DNA of 64,000 nucleotides from Phoronis australis (Eukaryota; Phoronida; Phoronidae), in the NCBI GenBank assembly GCA_002633005.1, contig NMRA01000174.1, positions 576,853 through 640,852 on the forward strand, written 5' to 3'. Under the pieces are notes generated by a model. That model had not been told where the DNA came from. It saw only the letters and a program-made list of their open reading frames with translations, and did no database searches. The first letter of the stretch is position 1; the number at the start of each line of letters is the position of its first letter. Positions 26,501 to 38,500 of this stretch are shown here, in pieces. Both the position numbers and the translations under genes were made by a program.

Positions 26501-29500
26501 TAAAGTCAAAAATCAAAATCTGCAGGCTTTCAAATTTCCGAATATATATACTTTCACTGTGTTTTTAAGATATTTGGGTGAATATACATACTTAACAATA
26601 AAGTCCTACTTAAAACCTTAAAACATCTTCCAAAAATGAAAAAAGCAATTTTGGCATAGTTTGCAGTTGCTTAGATTTCCCTATCGTATTGCCCGGATTA
26701 TTCCATTTTTTAAAAACTTGCTCCAACTTTGATCAAATTTGTTGTTTGTTGACCGCTGTACTGTACGCACTGTGTAAACAATGACATTTCCAACATGTTG
26801 TGTAAGCTGTAAACAAAACAATGTGTAAGGACAAACTCTGTCTATTTAACAGGCTATACATGGCTACAATAATGAGTAACCCACACTATCTGCCTTCGGT
26901 GTGTATCCATGTCAACCTTATCAACTTCACAGTCACATTTGACGGTCTTCAGGAACAGCTGTTGTCTAGCGTTGTTCAACAGGTCAGTGTTTTATTTGTT
27001 GAGGAATGTTATCCAGATTTATTGCCATTTGATATTTTTAATAAGGATTGCCTTCATCAGAATCTCTATTATGATTTCTAGAAAGTGTTATATAGGTGTT
27101 ATAGCTAAAAGAAATTCTTTCGCTTTGACGGATGAATTGAATAAAACAATAGTGTCAACCTTGTAGCAGAGCTTTTGGGATATAGCTGCATTTTGATCCC
27201 CTAGTGCAATAAATTGTAAGTGTAGTGTTTTACATGTAGCTATTACATGTCTTGAAAACCTGATACTTTGGTCATTTTGCCAAGTGGTGGACTGAAGTCT
27301 GAATTAAGTGACTGGAACCTGAGGTTGTGACGTTTTCTCTTTGTTTAGGAGCGACCTGTGCTGGAAAATCAAAGGCGAGAACTGCTAGAGAACATTGCTC
27401 AAGATTTACAACTTCTGAGAGATTTAGAAGACAAGTCACTGAGTCTTCTTCAGAGTTCTGAAGGTTTGTGTCTCTTGTGTCTCCTTTATTCAACAGAATC
27501 GCCCTAGTTTAAAGTTTCCCTTTTTGTGGAGATTGAAAAATACATTAATATATGAACTGCCCTACTTTTCAAAATGTCAGGCACTCCTGAGGTGATTGAT
27601 AAGGGAAGAACAATACATTGCCCACCCAGCACTGTTATTTGCACTTTTTTCAGTTTCTTGTTTAATATTGCTACTCAAAATGCAATATTATTATACAAAT
27701 TTGCCTGCATTAAAATCCTGTTAAATCACATAACAATTAGGATATGAGTTAGTGGCCAGTACATTTGCATGTGGTCAAGTATGACAAATGCTTGACATAC
27801 ATGTGTTGCATTGTGGGTGGACAGGCCTGTTAATTTTGAAGGTCACGAGTGATAATCAATCTGAATGATTGAAACTTGCTATTAGTGTAATCTGAACTCA
27901 TGATTGTATCTCATAATGCAATTTTGTCATGAAAAATTGTCCCAAGTAGCCAGCACATCTACTCGGGATGGTTGAAATTCCTGAGCAATCAGCAAGCTTT
28001 TGTTCAACAGATGACATGCGATATCATGCCTCTGCACAATAAACTGATAGGGCTTAGGTAAGAGTTGCCTTACAAAGTATGATGTTTGTTATTTTCAAGT
28101 TGATCATAATAGCATGGCTAGTTTATAGTCCGTGAAGTACCTATAAGAGTACATCACAGCCACTTTGCGTAATGGCTTTGTCTTGTTTTTAATCCAGTCG
28201 TCGTCTAAGTTTGGTACTGATTAACCTTTGACCTTTTTCCCTGTTAGGTCACATCTTGGATGACAGTGACTTGGTTCACACCCTTCAGAAAAGTAAATTG
28301 ATGTCTGCTGAGATTAAGAAGAGAGTGAAAGAGTCGGAGGAAACTGAGAAAAACCTAAATGTAGCAAGATTGAAATATTTGCCTGTAAGTTTCTGCCCAA
28401 ATATGTATCAGTTAGAGACTACAATTCTTATAGTCATTGTACTATGCCATTTGGATAGCGTTGGAGAGAGACTCAAAACTATATCTCTTACTGTTTAGTT
28501 AGTAACAGTAAGGTTTAAAGTGAAGCTCCATTTTTATATAGTAAACCTCAATCTGGTACCACAATGCCATTTGTCGGTAACACAAAATACCAGAGGGTAG
28601 TGTGAAATGTCTTTTTCTTGGAACAAAATTAGAATGTAAGACAACTAATAAGTTTAACATTATTTCACCTAAATTACAGTTTTTGTGAAAACTTGTGACA
28701 GTTTTTAAAACCATACATTATTTTTTCAGGTTGCCACCAGAGGTGCTGTGCTGTACTTTGTTCTTTCTGACCTGGCCAACATCAATGTCATGTACCAATT
28801 CTCGTTGCCATGGTTCCAAAAGATGTTCACCACCTGCATTGACCTGAAGATTGAGAAACCTCTCATCCCCTCTGGCTCTGTAATCCTTGCTGGCACGCTT
28901 CGGCCGTCAATGGCGAGAGACAGCCCTGATTTGATCCGTAACCAAAAGAGGACCCTGACACCAGCGAATGATGATATCGAGGAGCTGAACCGTAGAATGA
29001 CGGAGATGATCCATCGGTTGACGTGGAACGTGTTCCGCGTGGTGTCTATAGCGGTGTTCTCGCACCACCAGCTGGTCTTCTCCTTCCTAATGTGTTCCAG
29101 CATCATGCAGGCAAAGGCACGCTATCCGGACAGTATCGGCACCATAGGCCGCATTGAGGAGAAGGAGTGGATGGTGTTCCTGCAGGGCAACATACTGGCT
29201 AGTATGCTGGATGAGAAGACTATAGAGAAATATGATGGTGAGAGCGTAGTGCTTACTGTGTGAATATGAGGGCTAATGTGTACTTGAATGGATGAGAATA
29301 TCATGGTAATGGCTTCAATGTGGTAGGGTTAATATGGCATCGTTGAATTTTTTGGTAACTGGAGATGAGGCCCAGAGTATCTTTTGTTTGAAAAATATCC
29401 CATTTTATCCTAGGTATTTCAAGTCTTCAACACTCCTTTCCAAAAAACACTGTTTGTTTCCTTTCGTCTAATTTTGCAGTGTGTTAAACAGTAATACTGA

Positions 29501-32500
29501 TCCAAACACTTAAGGTCTGGCATGAAGCAGCATTTGGAGTTTTGAGATCTTTTTAATGAACTTTTCTTGAGTTCTCATGATTAGGCGTCATGGCAAAGTT
29601 TAATAGATCCAAGCTAAGGACAAAGCATTGTTAGTTTGAGTTTGATTATTGGTATGACATCAAAATTATTGTTCAAGAATTGTGTGTGACATGTCATGTA
29701 AAGCGAAATGCTATTATTGTTATCAAGTGGGGAACTTTAATGAAACTCAAGTGCACCTTAAAATCAGTTGTGATCACCATGAAGGACACTGGTTGTAAAA
29801 TGTACTTTCTTATGATAACCACCAGTGTTTGTTGGATTCAGGATTGTCTCCAATGCAGCGTCTTGAGGTGGAGAATACTGGTAAAGAGATCTTGCGACCG
29901 ACGTGGATCACGGACAGTATGTGGAGTCAATGTCAACATTTGGAGAGTCTCATGGAGTCATTTGAATATTTGTGTAGGAGTTTGATGAATTACAGGCAGC
30001 AGTGGGATAAGTTTGCCTCGACAGACAACCCCTATCATCTACTGGCTATAGAGTGGAGCCATGATATGGTTCCAGGTGTGTTGCCTCTTTGGAGTTTAAT
30101 ATGCAAAAACTAGGACTTGTCACAACATCTTTGTTGACTTTGTGTAATCTCACCAAAAACTGAAAAGATAGTGGTGACATGTCATGCATTTTGTGTTCAG
30201 GCTCACGATCTTTATCTGAAATCTCAAAATATTATTTATGATAGTCCTAAAAAAATTTCTTTCAACTCACATCCAAAAAAATCTGCAAATCTTGTTCAAC
30301 TGTATTTAAGATAGGGCTGTATTGTAAAAAGTGGAGGAATAACTTTCAGCAGAAAATAAACAAAATTTGAAGTTTTTTGATTGATAATTATTGTCAATTA
30401 TTTACAGCCAAGTAAATGTTTTTTTGATTTCCTGTGCAATTTTTTACATTAATATTTCTCAAAGTTAGATAAATTTAAACAAAAACTACTCTATCTTAAA
30501 ATGGAGATGTCTATTCATCCAGATAAAATATTTTTAAGTAGTTCAATCTATTTCTCACATCAAACATTTTGGAAAAAGTCAACTGGGCTGTTTCCAGAAT
30601 TTTTGAACAAGTCTAAATAATTCTATGATCTTAAGATATGTATGGAGTTAAAATGATGTTAAACTTTATGTATTGTCAAGTTTTTTTTACTAATTATGCA
30701 TCTCATTTCTGATGTTTATCCCTTAATCACGTGTCAACCACTTATTTCCATTACTTATCATTGGAAGTGCTCTTAACGCCCCCTTCAGGTGAAGAAGATC
30801 CTGATGAGAAGGAAATCTTCCACTGGGAGGCGCTGACTCGCTTCCAGCGTCTGCTGCTGATCAAGGTCCTTCGACCAGACATGTTGAATGCATCGGTCCG
30901 TGTGTTTATTGAGGAACAAATGGGAGAGAAGTATGTCTCACACGGGAACATCGATCTGCGCGACATCTTCAAGGAGACCAATGCCAAGGGGCCGATCATA
31001 TTTTTGCTTGCACCAGGTGTGTCACTCATTGGCAACATTTGCTTTGGATACAATATCTGGACTCTGTTGTATTGCGTTGGGTTTTTAGGAGGATTCCAAT
31101 TTTGAAGCTAGTTAATGAAGTGTTACATTATATTTTGTGTAATATTTTGAACATTAAATGGGATAAATAAATTGAGTGGTCAATCCAGGTAATGTAGAGG
31201 ACTGAAACTCTTTTGGTTGGTGGTTATGTTAAACAATCAGTCATTCAGTCTTTGGAATCAAGACTGTAGGCACATTATACAAATTTGACAGGAGAGTTTT
31301 TAAAAATTCTTTCTCTAGTGCTCTATAAACAGTTTTAAACTGAAAGTTTAAGTCTTTTGCTTTGACTTTGGCCATTTCAGTTTGCATTTGGTAAAAATTA
31401 TGCTTAGGGGAATTAGTATTATTGTGAATCCCAAACATCATTAAGAACCATTTTACTGTAGAATGTCTGCTAAAGTGTCACATTGATGACATTTTGTTTG
31501 TTTCCAGGTTCTGATCCAGCCATGCAATTGCTGCGGTTTGCAGAAGAATTCCGTGGTAGTGCCCTCCACCTGGACATGATCTCCCTGGGACGGGGCCAGG
31601 GCCCCAAGGCAGAGGAGCTGATAGCCAAGGCTCAGATCCTGAAGGGCCGCTGGGTGTTCCTTCAGAACTGTCACTTAGCTGCCTCATGGATGCCCAGGCT
31701 ACAAAGTGTGGTGGAGAAGTAAGTGGTGGTTCTTCTCTTGACATTATAATTTCTTTGTCACAGACAGGATATTAGATGGCACTTGGTGTGTGGTCTTTCC
31801 CTACAGTTGTTGCGTAACTCACCTAAAGTGTAGGTCATGCTTTCCCAATTAGCATTCTTTGCAAGGAGTTTTGAAATTTTTGCTCAAAACATTTGCGAGT
31901 TGTCGAGGGTTACAAAGCATTATTTTGTTTCAGAGACCTAGATGGGAACATCGTTTTTAATATCTTTTAATAGGCCAAAACCGGGTTTGGTACCCGTTTA
32001 ATTGTTAACACATTCGACGTTTTAACACCGTATCCAGTAGCCTGGACTGATTTGTGTAGAATTATGTATTACGTAAAACCATGCATTGGAAGGAAATTCA
32101 TCCTCTTGAACTTTGTTAGCAACAAAACTATGTTTGTAAGTGTCAGTGTTTTTGAAAATTTACTTTCTCTACTCATATATAATCATGGTTAATTGCTATG
32201 CTCTTCTGTTATGTTCACGACCAAAGATTGAGTAACAAAAGTAGACAGGCTGAGGGTGATATTGAAACAACTTCCAAGTTTTCTTATTGCTCATCCAGTC
32301 TGAATACATTTTGTTTTCACTTTCAGTTTCAACAAGCCAAATTCAGATGTCGACCCACAGTTCCGACTGTGGCTGAGTTCAAAGCCAGACTCCAGCTTTC
32401 CAATAAGCATTCTGCATGCTGGACTGAAAGTAAGAAGCATGCTCTGTTCGTAGACTTACTTAAAGTACACAAACCATGAATGACATTTTTTGTTTCTATT

Positions 32501-35500
32501 GTCTATTAAATGATATTTATTGACCAAAAGGCATTTAATTGAAGAAAATTTAAGAAATGCTGTCAGACTAGGCCAATGAGCATAGTTGATTTTGGTTTGT
32601 GTTCTAAATCATTTTGAGACCTGCACTCACCGAGCAAAAAATGCCCACCTGCATCAATTTCAGTCAAGGTTGTTGTTTTGTATTAAAAAAATAATCACAT
32701 CAATTTTGCTTCTCAAGTGGATTTTCTTCTTTAAAATGTGAGCAATTAAAAATATCCACCAGCGGCTCTATTTTCAACAAAAACCGACAAGAACCAATTT
32801 ACATTATAGTTTTTGGCATTACTGTAACTTGTAATCAAAAGAGTAATTGTTATAATTGTTTGATTGACAGATGACTGTTGAGTCTCCCAAGGGGCTGAAG
32901 GCCAACATGTTGAGGCTATACTCGCCTGGCTCACTGCTGGAGAAAACATTCGATGACCTGCAGGCGGATTCCTACATTAAGAACCTTCTGTTTGGCCTGT
33001 GTCTGTTTAACAGTGTGATTCATGAGAGGAAGAAATACGGAGCGCTGGGATGGAACATACCCTACGAGTTCAACGAGTCAGATTTAGAGGTAGACTTGCA
33101 ATGTAATCTGTTTGTGTTCTATGTATTGTTCTCTTATTGTGATATTTAATTTAATTTATTTTACTAATGAGTTATCATTTAATCATTTAGTAGACTTTGA
33201 GTGCCTATGTTTGGGTATAATGGAAAATGTCAGTGAATTCGCTACAACTTAATTCTGTGTTTTTAATTATTTTCAACATCTGTCCCTGAAAAACATATTG
33301 GTAAAATAGGTCTGGAGTAAATTCGTACAGAGATTACAAACTTGGTGTTAATGGTTTAAACTTTCAGTTGTAAATTTTAAAAATACCAAAGAACCCAAAA
33401 CATACAGTGTTTAGAGTTTTTATCTTTTGTACTGTTGTACAAGGTTTATCAATGTGTTTTTGTTCCTGTTTTGCCTATTATTTGCCTGGTAATGTCTGAC
33501 TGCAGAATTCATATCTGGAAAAACTATCAGCAACTACAAATCAGATACTACCTAGGGACTGCTTCTCAAAGAGTCTATTGTCTTTTGACTAAAAGTCAGT
33601 CTAAAGAGGGTCTAATCTTGTTTTAGTTAAGGCTAAAAGTCAGAAGGCAGAAATTTTTAGCCTACTCATGAGCAAACTTGAAGCCAAAGAAAAACACCAA
33701 AAATCAACTTTTGGTTTTAGTCTCTTTGAGAAACAAGCCCCTGGTGCAACAAGTATTGACAAAAGTTTAGGAATAAAGCAGAAGTCCACTGAACTGTCAT
33801 ACACTTATTTGATCTATTTCTCCAGGTCTCCATCTTGACTCTGAAGATGCTGGTTAGTGATGGCGATAGTGCCGACACTTTCATCCCCTGGGCGGCGCTA
33901 CGGTATCTGACTGGTGAGGTGAACTATGGCGGACGTGTGACGGATGACTGGGACAGACGATGCTTGCATTGTCTGCTTGGCAAGTTCTACACGCCTGATG
34001 CACTGGGGGCTGATTACACCTACTCATCAGATAAGGTGACATTAAAACTGCTGTAAATTTAAGTCAACTTCTGTCAAAAAGACATTCAATTTTTATTAGG
34101 AATACTACTTACTGTTGCAAAACTTACCTCAAGCCGTTCCTGACTAGGCTAGGAGCGATCTTGGGAAGAACTTGTTGGTTTTTACTTGGAAGTTATGCTT
34201 AGGGCATAAAATGATCCTTTATGTCTTGTTGGCTAATTGAGCCTGATTTTGAGCGATAACGAAGTTGCGGTTTTTGCTCGTCCGGCCAGAAATCACTTAT
34301 TTTTTGAGTAAGCAACAATCTGAGGTCAGTTTTGCAGAATAGCTGGAAAAATGAATTGAAATAACTTCAATTTGTAATTAATGCATGAACATGTATAAAT
34401 GCCGTCCAAATCATGGGATAGTTATCAAGTAAATAGGCATGCTTTTCTGTACACATAACACTCTCCCAGTGACAAACTGAACGTCTGAAAGCGCAAACCG
34501 CAAAATTGACTTTTATCACCAGCTTCAGATACTGAGAAAAGAGTTGTCTGTTGTGATAGCATTGCTGCTGTTTTTACTAATACGTGACCACACAATAGAA
34601 CTTTTGATTAGCTAAATACCACTTGTCTAAAGTATGCAAAAATATACGAGCATGGGAGCTCATCATAATCAAGTTCTTTCTTGCAGATTTATCATCCTTT
34701 GCCAAAGACGTTTGAGTTTAGTGAATACCGTGACTACATCGGGGGCCTCCCTACCTCGGACACGCCACAAATCTTTGGCATGACTGACAATGCAGAGAAG
34801 GCATTTCTTGAGTCGGAGGCTAAAGAGTTCATTGATATTCTTGTTAGTGTTCAACCTAAGATGTCGGTCCAAGGACTCATGGGGTAAGTGGCTGATCTCT
34901 CAGTGAGTCACTGAAACCTTTTGTGTATTGTTTGCTATGTGGAATTAAAATGTGTGTCCCAACATCATGAAGTGCAGTTTGAGAATTTAAGTTAATTTAA
35001 GAGATTGTTTGCAATAATATTCCTGGTCATTTTAATGTCCTACTGATTCAGACAAACCAGAAATAGTGTTTTTCTGTGTTGTCAATACCAGACAATTGTG
35101 TTGAAGTCTTGAGCTTTATTTGATAATAGTCAACAAAAATTGTAATGATTTTCATTAGTTTCCCATAAACATTGAAATTATTTTTTGTTGGTCCATTGAG
35201 TAAACAGTTTTTCTATATGACCTGAAACATTCTAATTGTCAAATGAGAATTGATTTCTTAGACAGTGTTTATTCCTGATTGATATCTCACCATGTCCTTC
35301 TAATGCTTTTACTTTACATTTTGTAATGGGATGAGGCTCATTGATTGAGGGCCTAAATACGGTGGAATTTTTTTTCCGATTGTTCACCTTTGTAGGCCCA
35401 AACTATTTCAAAGTGAGATGAAACAAGTTGATGCACATACCAAACATTGCCACTGGGCCCCATCTCGAATATAATGCAAGCATAAAATTTGAAGTGTTCG

Positions 35501-38500
35501 CTCAGATTTTAATTATACATTAACTGGCATTACTTATCCTGGGAAATGCAAAATCGGAAAAAAGCAAGACTTGCCGGGAACACGCATGTCCCAATAATAT
35601 AATCGTTTGATTAGACTCACTAGTTGTGAGTCTCAGATCTGTGCACGTGCAATGTCTAATTTTGGTAATTGTGTGACATGGCTTTCTACAGAGCTGGCAA
35701 GAGTAGTGATGACCTAGTGCTGGAGATTGTGTCGGACATCAGCTCCAGTCTACCTGAACAGGTGGAGGAAAGTGACGATGAACCACGCCAGACTCTGTCT
35801 CAGATTTTACGCCATGGGCCACGCATGTCCAACAAAAAGGACAAGAAAGCAGCGGGTAGGAATAAAAGGGAACTTAGTACACGTAACTGATTTGTCGTGA
35901 GGATGGTGATAAAAAAACTATAAGTGTTTGAGATTTTCACAGTTATTCAGCACTGTTCAAATCACTGGTTGAGATCTGAAAAGCTTTTCATAATGAAAGG
36001 TACTCGTGAGACACTAACCGTAACAAACATTTTTGGCTTTCGGAATGGGAAAACTGACTTTATTCCCATAATTCAGTATTCTAGCCTTGTCCAATTGCTT
36101 CAGTGGCTGCCATTTTGCTAGTCTACACTCGCATGACTTAGCATGGTCTTGCATAATCTCACCAAACTCTCCACAAACTCATTTATTGGAATGCACCCTT
36201 GGCTTATGTGGATGATCATACTTTTTTACTACACATGTTTTATTTAAACTTCACTGGCTCAACATTTCTATAGGTTTCGATGAATGGTTGGTTTCCCGAT
36301 ATTCAATACACCTATTTCTTCACCAGGCACTGAAGAATTAAAACGTCCGGAAGACATTGCTCAGCGCTTACAGAGGTCTGCACTTGTCACCTTCCTTCGT
36401 CAGGAGATCGACCGTTACAACAAACTGCTTGCAGCCATACACAAGTGCATCAAAGCACTGACACCAGCCATCAAGGGAGAGAAGGTGATGTCAGACTTCC
36501 TGGAAAGTGTCTACAACGCCATTCTCAGTCAAAGAGTGCCCACTGAGTGGCAGGTATGTGACATGTTGTACTGTTTCTTTGGTTATATGTCTTCTTGAGA
36601 AAACTTGTGTGTTGACAATGTGCATCTAAGTCGGTTTAATTGATTGAAGAAGTATACTAAGGTTAGAATTTAGAAAATGATTTTCGCTTTCAAATGACAT
36701 GCAGTGCAATGTTGTATAATTATGCCAATATAATAATATACTATTCATGAAAGAAGTGGACGAAATACTATGAGTCAACCCTTCTCTTTCTTCAGCAAAT
36801 TGCTTATGAATCTCGTAAACCTCTCGGTGCCTGGATTCGTGACTTGATACAGAGGATTGACTTCTTCTCACGCTGGTCAGACCAAGTTGTCACATCTGCA
36901 GAGTATGAGCTGAGGGGACCTCCCAAGGTGGCCGTCACCGAGGAAATGAATGTCGAGCCCGTGCGCGAAATGCCCAGGAGTTTCTGGTTGTCTGGGTTCT
37001 CCTTCCCGCAAGGTTTGTTCAAGACCCTGAACTGTGATGCTGTATTTTTATTTAGATCAATTATGGTAACATATGGATGCAATTACAACTATCCTTACAG
37101 CCCACGCCACCTTGTGGCATTACAGGGAGGATGTGACATCAACCTATCACTATCACTGATGGCATTGTTTGACTTGACATTACGGTCATGCATTCTTCAT
37201 CATGCTGACGACACAAGATTTCCTTTTACTTCATAGTTAAAATTTTTGAAATGTTTTAATTTCTTCTCAAGTCAAATATCTCAAAGAGGATAGCCTCTTT
37301 GAAGGACTGTGCTTTTACATTACTGTTTTCCTACAACTCAGGATGTGAATAGTAAGTGACCTCCTGACTCAATGTTTTCACTGATAAATACTGTCGAGCA
37401 GACTACTTAAGTTTAGTTAATGATCATGTTTTTAGGATTCCTGACGGCAGTGCTTCAAAACCATGCACGGAAAGCTGGAGTGTCTGTTGATTCATTGGCA
37501 TTTGAGTTCAAAGTGAACACCAGCAAGCAAGACAGTGATTTGTCCTTGAGTGACATCAAGCACGGACCGAAAATTGCCGACCACGGGTTTAAGGTATTGA
37601 CTTATGATCAAATGCATCGGTTCTTCTTTCTGAATGTCCTATGAAATCTGGGAGGTGATGCCTCTCAAAGAAACTCTTTGGCATGGGTGGAGCCAGAAAC
37701 TGGGCCAGGTTATCAACCAATTGATATGTTTGTAAGGGTTACACAAGATCCCTCGGTTATTGCTAGCCATCTTGTTGAGAGTTATTTGTAATGAACAATG
37801 AGAAGCCATACCACAGTTGCTTCATGAATTCATTCAAATGGCAATATCTGACCAGATAAGCTTTTAAAAAAATATTTAAGACTGGTGGTGTGTTGTGGAA
37901 ATTTGTTGGGATGACCACACAAGAATTGGTTTTGACAGAAGCCTAACAATCTTGCCACCTGGTGCCTATATTAGCCAGGTGCAAAACTTAGAGCTTGTGA
38001 ACAGATTCCTTTATACCTAACTTGTTGTTTGCTCGTCTTTTAGGGCCCAAACCCACCTTCAGATGGCGTTCTGGTGTTTGGCCTCTTTCTGGATGGTGTA
38101 AGGTGGGACCCTGAGAAACAGTGTCTTCAGGATTCTCTGCCAGGTCAAAGGTTTAGCCGTCTACCTGAAATACACTTCAAGCCCATTCAGGTTTGTCAAC
38201 ACGTCTTATTAATTTTGTTTTGAGGAAAAATAATTCAAGTTCGTTCTAATTTACTGGACTGTGTTATAAGCTGTATTTTTGAAAGTCTTAAATTGAGACC
38301 TATAAAAGAAATAGTGTTTGAACTTGATATCGTATTTAACGGGTTGACGTTTATTTTTAAGCATCAATTTGTTAACTTGTCGTTATCAAGTTTAGTAAAT
38401 GCCTTAAAGTTTGGTTTTAGTTTTTAAATGTCTGCCTCCATGAAGCTGAGAAATAACTAGTTACAACTCTATGATTAGTTTTGATGGTCAGAAGTAAACG

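Noticed and set aside
30751-31053. Minus-strand 100-residue frame opposite exon 34
   Set aside because: Shadow of the conserved AAA6 sequence; no splice context or homology.
31478-31744. Minus-strand Pro/Ser-rich frame opposite exon 35
   Set aside because: Antisense of conserved dynein codons, with composition typical of a shadow frame.
32198-32479. 93-residue frame overlapping exon 36
   Set aside because: Wrong frame. The conserved reading [18 protein letters not shown] comes from a different phase of 32327-32429.
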